Source: Ancylostoma caninum (taxonomy: Eukaryota; Nematoda; Chromadorea; Rhabditida; Ancylostomatidae). From it: a stretch of 64,000 nt of DNA. Each line of letters starts with the position of its first letter. Position 1 is the stretch's first letter. The notes under the pieces were generated by a model, which did no database searches, was not told the origin of the DNA, and saw only the letters and a list, made by a program, of their open reading frames with translations. This document shows, piece by piece, positions 11,250-21,640 of this stretch. The translations under genes and the position numbers were made by a program. Location of the stretch: positions 620,001-684,000 of the forward strand of contig JBAJFG010000190.1 in assembly GCA_037903475.1 (NCBI GenBank), in the 5' to 3' direction.

Positions 11250-12455
11250 GATGGGTGTCCGCCGATCGAGATAGGGTGGCCCAGTAGTGGAGAAAACGGC
11301 AGGATACGGGTCCCTCGATGGAGACTGGGTCCGCAGGAGCCCATTGGTGGGGAAATGCCAGGGAACGAGCCCACGGATGGGGATTGGGTCCGCCGTGGCC
11401 CAATAGTGGGGAAAATGCCAGGATAGAGATCCATGAATGAAGAATGGGTCTTCCCCGGCCCAAAAGTGGGGAAAGCGCCTGGATACGGGTGCACGAAAAG
11501 AGAGTGAGTCCGCATGGTTCTCATTAGTGGAGAAAACGGCAGGATACGGGTCCCTCGATGGAGACTGGGTCCGCAGGAGCCCATTGGTGGGGAAATGCCA
11601 GGGAACGAGCCCACGGATGGGGATTGGGTCCGCCGTGGCTCAATAGTGGGGAAAATGCCAGGATAGAGATCCATGAATGAAGAATGGGTCTTCCCCGGCC
11701 CAAAAGTGGGGAAAGCGCCTGGATACGGGTGCACGAAAAGAGAGTGAGTCCGCATGGTTCTCATTAGTGGGGAAAATGCCAGGATACGGGTCCCTCGATG
11801 GAGACTGGGTCCGCAGGAGCCCATTGGTGGGCTGCCAGGGAACGAGCCCACGGATGGGGATTGGGTCCGCCATGGCCCAATAGTGGGGAAAACACCAAGA
11901 TGCACGTCACCCGGTGGAGTAGGGGCAGCTACTCGCTCATTTGTGTCTCAGTCGACCCCCTCTTCTTCCTCCCTGTACATTGAAGCAGAAGCTCATCAGT
12001 TCGACTATCTCAGCAACGTGAAGCTTGAATCATTTCAGGTGATCATTCCCACAGCATTAGTTACGCTGTGTTGTTCACAAGTACCAAAGCCATGTGAGAA
12101 ATACTCCTGCGCAGAGTTGAAAGTGGCCGCTCATAACGTGCCCATAGACATGAGACATGTGAGAAATGTGACAAAAAAATAGGTAGTATCATCGCATCGG
12201 AAATTAGCTTTACATGTAGGTGCGTTATTAAAAATTTGCAAGGAAGGCTAGGATCGCGAGAAGAATCGAAGCCTGACGAGGCGGCCAGGCCCGTGGAATA
12301 TACGCAACTCATAGGAAGGATTTTGTATTTGAGCTCAGTTAATGATTAGTTTTGCTTATTTGCTAATTTTCTAAGCATTTCACATGTGTGGTACTTTTGC
12401 ACATACCTCAAGTGGCTGCCCCACCCCACTTTCTAGCGTCCCGAAGGGGCGCTAG
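11250..12455 (+). mobile_element. Helitron-type non-autonomous element with minisatellite (copy 1)
   Basis: The last roughly 140 bp match the end of the element at 40104-41325. Both finish with a near-perfect hairpin CTAGCGTCCC-GAA-GGGGCGCTAG (here 12433-12455), closing on CTAG and followed by T, which fits the Helitron rule of a 3' hairpin plus CTRR with insertion before T. The interior is a tandem array of about 60-bp monomers shared in type with the 40-kb copy. The 5' terminus was not identified, so the left limit is approximate. No Rep/helicase gene. Confidence 0.75.
11281..11895. repeat. 60-bp minisatellite in 240-bp higher-order units
   Basis: Four diverged monomers of about 60 bp (AGTGGGGAAAATGCCAGGAT..TGGGTCCGC..GCCCA type) make a 240-bp block. 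That block repeats almost identically from 11281, 11521 and 11761; the last is partial and has a small internal deletion. Because 60 is a multiple of 3, several frames stay open on both strands (up to 219 codons on minus). These are repeat artefacts, not genes. Confidence 0.9.
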
Positions 12456-12775
12456 TTAGACTAAAATTATCCAGTTATCAAGCATTGATAAGTGCTTAGG
12501 GGGGGGGGGGGTATTGAGGTGTGGCCGAGCTCTACTCATTTACGAATATTGTATCAACAGTCACTGGTAATCTTATTGTATTCAAGTTTGAAAACTCTGC
12601 TCCTCGCGTGGCCTAAGTAATCCGGCTTTCAAATGCTTGAAAATTGTTCCTAGCTACTTAATGTCTAGTGAGATCCGAAGTATCCAGTTTTCACAGATCT
12701 GACAAGTCCACAAAATTCAACAAATTTGAAGCCTCTCATTTCCAGGGTTCATCTAAATATTTCTAATGTTTGCAG
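12456..12775. other. Block between Helitron end and terminal-exon frame
   Basis: Contains a run of 12-13 G near 12500. The polypyrimidine acceptor TTTGCAG ends at 12775, directly before the open frame. Upstream exons were not recognised. Confidence 0.4.
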
Positions 12776-12965
12776 AATGAATTTCCTCTGCCCTGTAGGG
12801 ACGGAAGCGTACGTATTCGTCACCAATGAGAAAGTGTACATCAGAGCTTCATCATTCCCGCTTGCGTGCGTGGACCACGGGCCTGGATCAGCTTGGTACC
12901 ATCTACTAACATCGCCTATTCGGAACCTAAGGGTGGATCATGTCAGCTGTTTCTCAGAAACTTGA
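12776..12965 (+). CDS. Terminal-exon-like reading frame, copy A
   Basis: After TTTGCAG (12769-12775), an open frame runs from 12776 to TGA 12963-12965. It is paralogous to bases 1-180. The frame reads NFLCPVGTEAYVF at its start and VDHVSCFSET at its end, with three cysteines and one Trp shared by both copies. An ATG at 12777 could also serve as a start, but no signal peptide follows, so I favour a last exon. The Helitron-type element ends only 320 bp upstream and may have separated it from earlier exons. Family unknown. Confidence 0.4.
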
Positions 12966-13817
12966 GCGAGAGTTTATTGTTGTTTTCTTTCTATTTTTGC
13001 TGAATCCTTCTATATTATAGTGTTAATTCTTCTGGGAAACTCAGGCATAATTATGTACACATTAGCGAAAGTATGTAGATTTATTGATAATTTATTTTTT
13101 GAATGTGAGGATTTGATGTATGTGTCAATGAAATAAGTTGCCCATTACCACTTCTTTCACAGAATCTTGTTGAGTTTTTTCTTGTTGGAAATAAGAGCCT
13201 CGAGAAAATTCAGATTTTTCACTGTGCTCATTTTATGAAAGTTTTGCTTCAATTTTCAACGATTCAAGATTATACAAAAATCCTCACAGTTCCTGTGAGG
13301 ATTTTTGTATAATCGTGAATTTATGGCCTCGCTGGCCAATTCTGAAAGAAGACTTCAGTCATGTACAGGGAACTGTAGTCATTGAGCTCCGTTCCTCGGC
13401 TCCTCTTTGGACGGTATACAATAGAGAGAAGAGGATCGGTCCAAAATGAGAATGATGACAACGATGAGGAGATAGAGGTGGTACATAGAGGTGGTACACT
13501 GCTCCTAATCTTTGCGCGACGTATTAATCCGTCGCAAAGAGCATCACTTTCGCAAGTTTATTGAAAATAAGAATACCGAAATTCCTCTGATCAGCGGATT
13601 CTCTGTACTGCAGCGAATCGAAGGGTTCATGAATTTTCATTATTGTTCTCTATACCTGTCAAAAGCATCACTGCAATTTCAGGAAGACCTCCCTGTACCT
13701 AACCGCCTCAATCCAAAATGATCAAAACACTGTATTTTCTACTGGTATTTTCAGCAGTGCAAAACGCCCAACGTTGAAAAGATTATACATATTTATATAC
13801 GTCCTGGAATGCACAAT
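12787..13817 (+). repeat. Segmental duplication unit, copy A, left part
   Basis: Homologous to 1-405 plus 881-1490 (copy C). 12990-13485 is also homologous to 19100-19530 (copy B). The unit continues after an insertion at 14430-14865 and again at 17497-18290. Confidence 0.85.
13268..13314. repeat. Perfect 22-bp hairpin specific to copy A
   Basis: Arms 13268-13289 and 13293-13314 are exact reverse complements around a 3-nt loop (TTC). Copy C at 935-975 has only the right arm (GAGGATTTTTGTATAATC), so the left arm arose in copy A, for example by template switching. Confidence 0.9.
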
Positions 13818-14429
13818 TTGACTTTCCAAGAAAAACTGGATTGGTCTCCCCTTAGGGGTGGCAGAACCTGCCAAGCCACACCCCCAAAAAATGGAAGGCA
13901 AACACTGCTGCAAAAGAAAAAAAACATTCCGACTGCTAATATCAGCTAACCCCGTGTTTCGGCTGTGTTGAGCGGGCCTGCTGCTTCACTCTTGACTGTG
14001 GTGTCGTTTAACCTGCGTTCTGCCCCTCATGTCCTGCGTTCTACCTGCTCCTTGCCACGTGGCGACCCGCCACCTGGGAGGTGTATATAAGCCTGTAGAT
14101 GAGCACCAGTCTCCGCTTCGGCGGAGGCAAGGCGAGCCCAAGCACGTACTCGTCTGGGAGTATTTTTGGGTGAGCTTGGGTAAGCATCCACATACCCAGT
14201 CATCCACATACCAAGTCTACACTAGGAACACAGCAATGCGCCCAGATTGAGCTGCGATCCTAGGTTTCAGACATGCAAACATTTCATCGCTCCCGAAATA
14301 CAGCTTTTACGGGGCGAACACAGCTCGTGGGGTGACAAAATAAGTTTTCACCTCGCGGAGTAACTGATATTCAGACGTTTTCGACTTACGTTCGCTGTTC
14401 CGGAATCTCTGAGTAAGCAGCAGCATTGT
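13818..14429 (+). mobile_element. Insertion in copy A; possible solo LTR at about 13964-14231
   Basis: Absent from copy B, where the flanks are contiguous. Inside it, TGTGTTGAGCGG (13964) and GGAACACA (ends 14231) bound about 270 bp with a TATA-like GTGTATATAAG at about 14080, followed by a short CGCTTCGGCGGAGG hairpin. This resembles an LTR (TG..CA ends, TATA). No 5-bp target duplication was found, so the LTR reading is tentative. Confidence 0.35.
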
Positions 14430-14865
14430 AGATGCTCAGACAGTCAGAGTGAAGTGTAGCGCGGGTCGGTGGCCTCGAGCAATCGAGAGGTGAACACGTG
14501 ATCAACAGGGCTGAACCAAGGCGAGTTAGGATTTAATGAGTGCTACACTATTGTGTTCGTCTGAAGCTAGGAAAATTCGTTATAGCGACGTTATCTGTTG
14601 ACTCGCTGTTGACAAAAATTAGGAGAAAAAAATTTCACTTGGAAATAAAACGAGTTGCGGATAATGGAGCAATGAATCTCTCCAAAATAGGAGATGTGCT
14701 CCCTGCTTCTCCAAAAGACACCTGCTTTCCGTTGGAGCCAACCCGTATTTAAGACGGGTATGATAACTTTCTCCTTTCTTCTATATTCTGCCGCGCTCCT
14801 TGCGAACCATGCTCTACAGAAATCCATTTTGCTGCGGTCTTTCCAAATCTTCTCATCTCTGCGTC
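14430..14865 (+). repeat. Segmental duplication unit, copy A, middle part
   Basis: Homologous to 19536-19985 in copy B (shared AACAGGGCTGAACCAAGGCG, GAGTTAGGAT, CCGTTGGAGC-type blocks). The match ends exactly where the LINE tail begins at 14866. Confidence 0.85.
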
Positions 14866-17490
14866 TATTTATTTATTTATTTATTTATTTATTTATTCAT
14901 ACACTCAGGGTGCACCAAAAAAAAAAACAGGACACCGAAACTTAGGTGGAATAACTTCATCCGCATCTACCCTTGTAATACAGTGAAGACTTGTTCCAAT
15001 CCGTGACAGGTCAACAGGCCGTTCTCCTTCTCCGGGAGGTGAAGAAGTACACTCCGAGATCCTGTTCCCATATCCTGAACGCAGTTGATGGACTACTACT
15101 ACCAGGGCTTGGACTGCCAACTTAACCCGTGAAGAACGAATTCAGCCGGGACCCTGGGCGAACGGAATGGGGGGACCTCAAGGAAGAGAGTTCACCAGCC
15201 TTCGTTCTCCTTGAACGACTATCCGCCACATCTTGAGAAACAAGGAAAAACCAGAATTTCTAATGTAGGACTAGTAGCGGAATCAGGTATCCACGTTGCT
15301 AAAAAAACCGAAATGAGTGCAAGATAGATATGCATCTGGGTGTTGTAGTGAAAGATTATGTATCTTGTAACATTGGCATATCCTGAATATCCATCTTCAG
15401 CAGGGCTCTAGTAAACGCTGTACCAGTCCTTGACCGCAGTGGGTAGAGTTTCTAGCCATTTCGAGGTTCTAGGAAAGAATGGATTAGCGAAGTAGGAAGA
15501 ACATTTTGGGCCTTTCATGCTATGACGGAAGAGGAAGCTTCCTATCCTCCTGCCACTAGGTCTAAAAACCCAATATTTGCTGGGTTTGAGTTTAACTTCA
15601 AGTCGTATTACACGGAAAGCAAAGCTGATGTCACTGATCAGCCTTTTATTCTTTAAGCTGCACAACTTAAGACAACTAAGTCGTTTCTCATAAGATGGCA
15701 ACGAATTTGGGTAATCTGAATTTGGAAAAGCCTTATAAAACGGAATGCATGTCAACGTTCTCTGTACCTTTTCAATTTTTTCTATCTGCTTTATGAAATG
15801 AGGGCTCCAAACTTGGGAGCAGTATTCTAATTGTGGTAGTACGTAGGATTTGAAGAGGCGGACTAATATTTTTGGATCATTCGTGCGAACATTGCGGAAT
15901 AAAAAGAAAAGCGTTCTCGTTGCTTTCGACACAATGGCTTCAATGTGTTCAGAAAACCTCAGTTTATGATCAGTGAGAACTCCAAGATCTTTTACCACAT
16001 CCTTACATACCAAGGGTACACGATCCACTATGTTATCTTTAGCGGGTATTTTTCCTAGATGGAGAACAGCGGTTTTTTGCAAATTCGAAGACAGTTCATT
16101 ATCATTTGACCATGTAACCATTCGGTCAATGGAATCTGACAACAGTGAATGCATCACTCCAGCATTTTCTGCATTATAACTGGCATAGATTTTGATATCG
16201 TCAGCAAATTTGATATCGTCAGCAAACATCTTAACCGAAATCTCCGTGGTCTCAAATCAGCAGTGTAGACAAGGAGAAGTGGTGGAGAAAGAACTCCTCC
16301 TTGTGGTACACCACTTGGACAGAGGTAATTTTTGGAGAAATAATTTCCAACTTTGACCGTGGAGTGCCTCTCATGCAAATATGACTCTATCCATCGTAGT
16401 AGATTACCATCCAGTCCGAAATTTTTTGAGCTTTTCGAGCATAATGCAATGATTAATTTTGTCAAATGCTTTCGAAAGGTCAAAATAGATAACGTCAATA
16501 GATTTGCCCTCATTGAGCGAGGTTGTCCAATCGTAAAGGCAATCAAGCAGTAAAGTTGTAGTGGAGGCACCAGATGTGAAGCCGTGCTGCTCTAAAGGAA
16601 TAACGTGGTGCTTTTGTAACCACTTGAGAAGCTCAGAACGTATGATTTTTTCGAGGACCTTGACTGGTGGGGGAGTGATGCTTATTGGTCTGAAGTCAGA
16701 GAGTAAGCAAGCTTTATCCTTTTTTTGGGATAGCGGTGACAATCGATTTCTTCCAGAGCTTAGGCACTTCACCATAGAATAGGGACATGTTGAAAATATG
16801 AGTTAGCGGACAAAAGAGACTGTCAGCACAGTTTTTATATATGATGTGAGGAATACCATCGAATGTTGCACTTACTGAAGGAGCAAGCATTTTCAAGTGT
16901 TTACGGACATCGTTAGGAAAAAACATATAACTCGCAGAGTCTATCCCCAGTGCAGGAAGATTCCCGAAGTTGGAAGTTTTCCACGGAGACAAAATTATTG
17001 AATACGCTGGCAAAATAGGTACCCAATGCCTGAGCTCTTTCGAATTCATCAACATACTTTTGGTTATGACTATCAACCAGAACTGATGTATTGTGAGACA
17101 ATGAATTTTTCGCACGTATGTAAGCGTACAGAAGTTTAATGTTAGATCTTGCTGCAAGGCGGCGCTTACGATTGGCAAGAAACTTTCCAATGTGAAAGTC
17201 AAGGTCTGCACAAACCTTCCTATAAGCAGCACTATCTGTGGAGTGAATGTTAGAATGAAACAATCTGTCCTTTTGTTCAAGCAGTGATCTTATGTGCGGA
17301 GGATAGCGTAGAAGGTAGGAACGTTTCTGCCAAGTGAAAGGAACAAATTTCCCCAAGGCCTCATAAAGAACACTACAAAATCTCCGGTAAATCTCGTCAA
17401 CTGTAGAATAGTTTTCGAGTCTATCGCTCCTTAACCACACCATCGAGATCTGTTTCTGCCGTGGCCCTCCCGACAGTTTGCCTAATCATT
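14866..17490 (-). mobile_element. CR1/Jockey-like LINE, 5'-truncated
   Basis: Minus-strand non-LTR retrotransposon. Its 3' tail is the TATTTATTT tract at 14866-14897 (TAAA-type repeats on the element strand). It extends through the reverse transcriptase to the linker upstream of it, near 17490. The endonuclease and ORF1 are missing, as expected for 5' truncation. The insertion splits the duplicated unit: sequence before 14866 and after 17497 matches nearly adjacent sequence of copy B (19985 and 20080). Confidence 0.92.
15408..17443 (-). pseudogene. Reverse transcriptase of the truncated LINE
   Basis: Reading from 17443 down, the frame holds the endonuclease-RT linker, then KLWKKSIVTAIPKK near 16720, DFRPISITPP and YFDLSKAFDK (16700-16440, first catalytic Asp), SGVPQGGVLSP (about 16300), the FADD catalytic box (16226-16191), and a C-terminal thumb-like region to 15408. 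The pieces lie in different frames (breaks near 16950, 16740, 16440 and 16230), so it is inactive. The FADDIK box is duplicated by an exact 18-bp tandem repeat (16191-16208 and 16209-16226), which keeps frame. This enzyme would copy the element RNA at a nicked target. Confidence 0.92.
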
Positions 17491-17496
17491 ATATAT

Positions 17497-17979
17497 TAGC
17501 GGTTGTACTAAGAAAAATTGTAATGCCTCGGCAAACTCTTCCTTACTTGATTTCCGGAACCTCCATAATTTTCCTATGAGTGCAGTCTTCGAAGTGGAGC
17601 TATAACACTGTGACTTCAAATTCTGGTGTGAAATCTCAGGTGCTCGTGATCTGCTATCATAACCCTTCTCAGTAATGTTATAATAATTTTACAGAACGTT
17701 CACATACTGTAGGAATAAATTTTCACGGTGTTTAAAAATTACAACGTACCTGTGCCGGTGATCTTCGAAGAACGAAGTCCTCATATTTGACCTCTTCCGG
17801 AGTGAGAACAAAGAACGATTGAATTCGCTGGATCAGTCTACTGATTAGTGTCTTGCCACTGCACTAGAGATCTCCGAGACAGCGCAGAAAACCAGTTCTG
17901 ATGCACTATTCTCGTTGAACAACGGGACCCGTCAGCGTATAAAAATCACTCGAAAATAGCTGAATTCCAAAAAAAAAAC
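17497..17979 (+). repeat. Segmental duplication unit, copy A, right part and gene-1 upstream region
   Basis: Homologous to 20080-20536 of copy B. Carries the upstream region of the peptide gene at 17980. Confidence 0.85.
17884..17897 (+). promoter_or_regulatory. Conserved upstream element of gene 1
   Basis: GCAGAAAACCAGTT, 83 bp before the ATG. Variant of the element found before all six family members. A TATA-like box TATAAAAAT follows at 17938-17946. Confidence 0.65.
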
Positions 17980-18183
17980 ATGTTTCGTGCTAACGTTGGT
18001 TTGTGCGTCCTTGTTCTCGTCGCTCTCGTAGGCGCAGTTCCACTAGCTGTCGTTGAACGATTCGTGCCCATTGCTGTTGATCCAAATGGAGTCCAGTGAG
18101 TATCCTTCTTTTTTGCAATGAAATTCGCCTTTTTCCAGCTAAACAGCTATGCTTCAGCTTTCACCCATTCCAAGAGACTCTAA
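17980..18183 (+). pseudogene. Secreted peptide family, member 1 (decayed exon 2)
   Basis: Exon 1 (17980-18095, 116 nt) is intact: hydrophobic signal peptide, then AVPLAVVERFVPIAVDPNGV and a GTGAGT donor. Using the AAACAG acceptor at 18141-18146, exon 2 reads a short segment ending SKRL and stops at TAA 18181-18183. Downstream in the same frame are remnants of the family peptide (FGGSCYGN, then MGFS) up to a TGA near 18286. So one stop immediately after the Lys-Arg site cuts off the mature peptide region. Other acceptors (TTCCAG 18138, TTCAG 18157) give other early stops. It is a broken member or one reduced to a short pro-peptide. Confidence 0.7.
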
Positions 18184-18289
18184 GGAACGACGTTCGGTGG
18201 GAGCTGCTACGGTAACCGGGAGGAATTCATCGAAAAAATGGGCTTCAGCGATCTACAAGTATTGCCATCAACAATGAAGGAGATGTGAT

Positions 18290-19079
18290 CTGTGTTCACT
18301 GTTTTTTTCTACTTGTTGTTAATAAAATGCTTACTCAAACAATTGGTTTTATGTCATTTCTCACTCCTAAACGGCTCGACAATTACTGTTCAGTTGGAAT
18401 GAGCGAGTGCGCGATCTTGAATCACTGGGGAAGTTTGAAGTTAAAGCATACTGCGTTTCCCACACATTCTCTTTTAAAGACAGGGGTTTACCTCATTTTC
18501 CGGTTTGAGCTACAAACACATTCTGACTCGCTGTGTGTCAACTCACTTTCATGTTCGAGTTATTTGCAGACTCTGGACCATCTCGAAACGTTGAACCCAG
18601 CGGTATCGTTAAATCTTCACGAAAAGATAGTCAACACATTGACGACAATCGACGCCTTGGCGAGTTGTGCCACGTGCGACCAGTGCGAAATATTCGCTCA
18701 CTTTCTCCACTGCAGTAGCAATAGATTTTATATTAATAAATAAATAACAAAGCTATGAAGCATAATAATGGATTATTAACATCTATTAGTATCGGTACTA
18801 TGGACAATTAACCACTGAATAACAACAACAACAATCAATTAGTAAGTGAAAGAACCAATAACACATATTGATAGTTTTTTGATAAATTGCGTTAATTGTA
18901 ATATTTGTCAAAAACATGGAAGTATAACACAGTTTGAAGTTAATTTTACAATGCATGTAAAATTAACGTATTTCTGGTGATGTATTTTTTGTTGATTTTT
19001 CAACATGAGTGATATAGTACACCTGTCAAAACCAGAAAATTTGCTTATACGGTACAAAATGGTGATCCTTTTCAACGTC
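18290..19079. other. Block without recognisable gene
   Basis: AT-rich sequence following member 1. A 152-codon frame (18285-18743) has no recognisable features and overlaps the end of the pseudogene; I treat it as chance. Confidence 0.5.
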
Positions 19080-20536
19080 CCACGTCAAAAATGGGGTTCC
19101 TGGGATCAGAATCTCACGCATGATTATGTTTACGTCAGTGAAAGAACTTTGACTGATCGGAAATTGATGTTTTAAGTGTAGGGAAATAATGTAATAATCA
19201 ATGCAATGAGTTGTCCACTATCACTGCCTTCACCGAACCTTGTTTCTTTTTGCTTGAAGACATGAGCATAGAGAGAAATATGATTCTCCACTGTGCTCAT
19301 CCTACGAAACTGTTTTGATGACGTTCGTTGGAGATTGTTGCGAAACCCAAATTCATGTCCTCAAGCATAGACGTTATTTACCAATTTTGAAAAAAGTCTT
19401 CATCTACTTGTAGTAGACTACAAACATTGAGTCCCGTTCCTCAGCACTTGTATGGACAGAGTATAATACCAAATTAGAGGATCGGTCTGAAATGGGAATG
19501 ATGACAACGATGAAGAACAAGGTAGAGATGTGTAGATGCGCAGACAATGAGAGTGAAGTATAACGCGGTTCTAGCCTCGAGCACTAGAGTATACATTGGA
19601 TGAGCACGCCTTCAACAGGGCTAAACCAAGACGAGTTAGGATATGAATGAATGTTATACCTTTATGTTTGTCTGGAACCAGAAAAATTCGTGATAGCGAA
19701 GTTGTCTGAAGTATTCGTTGTTCGATAAATGTTAGGACTAGCAAAAATACCTCTGGAAATAACACTAGTTGAAGGTAATACATGGAAGTAATGAATTCAC
19801 GTTAGTTCGACGAAAGGCGTACTCCTTGCTTCAACCAGGGAGACATCTACTTTCCGTTGATCGCAACAAAACCTAGCTCTTAAGATGGGTAAAATAACTC
19901 CCGCTCTCTTTTCTGCTTCCTGCTGCGCTCGTTGGAAACCATTCTTCATACAAATCCATTCGGCTGCCGTCTCTCCTTATCTCTTTATCACTGTTTCTCT
20001 TGCTCCTTTACCATACGATCAAGATCTCCTTCTGTTGAGGTTCTTCCAAAAGTTTGTCCAAGTGGTACTAGCGCTTGTGCTAAGCAAAAATTGTAACATT
20101 TCGACAAGCCCGTCTCTACTTTGTCATCCCAACACACTTTCCTATCAAGGAGTTTCTAAAGTGACAGTGCAGCGCATCATCGAATTTTGGTATGGAATCT
20201 CGGGTGTTTGTGGTTTGTTATCATAATTTTTTTCAGCAGTGTTATAACAATTTCTGAGAACATCAGGATAATGTAGGGACAGATTTTTCTTTCATCTTTC
20301 AGAAATTTACAGTGAACTTGTGTCGGTGATCTTTGAAACAACATGTCCGCATACTTGACCTGTTCCAGAGTGAGAACAACTAACAAATAGATTTGCTGAA
20401 TCAGTCTACTAACTGCCACCGCAATAAAGATCTCGGGATAGTGCAGAAAATCAATTCTGGTGCACAATTCTCATTGAATGGCGGGAACCGTTGGCGTGTA
20501 AAAACCACTCAAAAATAGTTTAATTTTTAAAAAACC
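19080..20536 (+). repeat. Segmental duplication unit, copy B
   Basis: Homologous in order to 12990-13485, 14430-14865 and 17497-17979 without the insertions seen there. It is the best guide to where the LINE and the other insertion entered copy A. About 65 bp (roughly 20010-20075) has no counterpart beside the LINE, suggesting a small deletion at that insertion. Confidence 0.85.
20442..20455 (+). promoter_or_regulatory. Conserved upstream element of gene 2
   Basis: TGCAGAAAATCAATT region, 82 bp before the ATG; the most diverged of the six. The TATA position reads GTGTAAAAAC (about 20493), a weakened box. Confidence 0.5.
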
Positions 20537-20810
20537 ATGTGTCTTTCTGTAGTTGCTCAGTGGTTCCTTGTTCTCGTCGCTCTCGTCGGCGTAGTTCCAC
20601 TAGCTATCGTTAAACGATTTGTGCCCATTGCTTTTGATCCAAATGGGGTCCAGTGAGTATTCCTCTTTTTTTCTCCACTCAATTATCCTTTTTTTCCAGT
20701 TAAACAGCTATGCTTCAGCTTTCACCCATTCCGTACTGTTCTGTAGCGGCTCCACAAGTGAAAAGGAAAATCAAGAAGGAAAAGGAACGCAATTCTACAT
20801 TTTCCGTTGA
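20537..20810 (+). CDS. Secreted peptide family, member 2 (diverged)
   Basis: Exon 1 (20537-20652) encodes a signal peptide and VVPLAIVKRFVPIAFDPNGV, followed by a GTGAGT donor. With the AAACAG acceptor (ends 20707), exon 2 (20708-20810) reads YASAFTHS and then about 25 unrelated residues ending YIFR, for 72 residues in all. The Lys-Arg-Gln site and the FGGSYGN, MSESMSFN and WFG blocks of the intact members are absent. It is probably a pseudogene or a member with a replaced C-terminus. It is closest to member 1, from the same duplicated unit. Confidence 0.45.
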
Positions 20811-20869
20811 TTTTCTCTCGACAAAAGCGACTAAATAACAAATTATAGTGGTGTGGACATGAGATGAAT

Positions 20870-20926
20870 TAATGTGAGCGAGCTTTAGAAGAAGTCTGGA
20901 AGTCCAGCGTCAGCCGGAGGGACAAA
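20870..20926 (+). repeat. Third copy of AGTCTGG..hairpin repeat end
   Basis: GAGCGAGC..AGAAGTCTGGAAGT..CGTCAGCCGGAGGGACAAA resembles the right end of the repeat at 10085-10294. The closing arm is mutated (GACAAAT instead of CAGACT). Confidence 0.6.
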
Positions 20927-21150
20927 TTGGTTATTCCATAATGGAAATAGATGCTCTAGAAAACTATCACAAAACCACCTCATTTGTTTCGAGAAACAGT
21001 CCAGAAATTGCTCCGTCAGGCTGTTCGAGAAGTACAAAAGCAATTTTTTATCACTTATACCGCTACTTCCAGGAGGGAAAGTTCTCCACACTTCCTTAGT
21101 AGGCCTTGGTAGCCACCGTAACTGAAAAATCGACAATCATTGACAAAAAC

Positions 21151-21220
21151 TCCTAAGAATTACAAGTACGAAGGCATTATTGGTATGTCAATAATGCCTT
21201 CGTACTTGTAATTGTTAGGA
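21151..21220. repeat. 32-bp stem, 6-nt loop hairpin
   Basis: Arms 21151-21182 and 21189-21220 pair with one mismatch around GTATGT. The stem is too perfect for a typical old microRNA precursor; a recent inverted duplication or a small hairpin-RNA locus are the alternatives. Confidence 0.85.
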
Positions 21221-21640
21221 ATATGTCAAACTGTGGATGTGAAATGAAAATTATCTTCAAAATGGTGATACAACACTTTAGTACGTCAGTAGCCCTGCGC
21301 CGTGTTCTGCCTGGAGAACGAGGGCCTCTTTTAACGAAGTCGCTGCGTCATAAGACCTCGGCACATTTTCTAAACTATTTCTTTTCTAAGGAAATTTTTT
21401 AGGACAAGAGCAAGTGACAGCCTGATAGCGTCAATTCTCAGCTACCTGAGGAATGTAAAGACGACTCACCAGCCTATTCAGACAAGCCCTCGCTCGGCAC
21501 CTACGACAATCTCGCCTTGTTTGAAATATCGATTCTATCGATTTTGATCAAGCTCACTCCCAATTTTCCTTTAAAAAATGGGAACTATTGCTGGTATAGG
21601 TTACGAATTTGACCAGTGTTGTGTATGGCAGTACACAGAG

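Noticed and set aside
11246..11905. 219-codon minus-strand frame with Pro/Gly/Phe-rich repeats
   Set aside because: Produced by the 60-bp minisatellite period; equivalent frames are open on plus as well.
18285..18743. 152-codon frame after gene 1
   Set aside because: Starts inside the decayed exon 2 and has no domain, signal peptide or paralogue.
20619..20810. 63-codon frame reading through the exon 1-intron junction of gene 2
   Set aside because: It uses a different frame in exon 1 and crosses the GTGAGT donor; the spliced reading is preferred for exon 1.
21151..21220. Calling the 32-bp hairpin a microRNA
   Set aside because: Nearly perfect pairing and a 6-nt loop are atypical, and there is no sequence evidence of a conserved seed.
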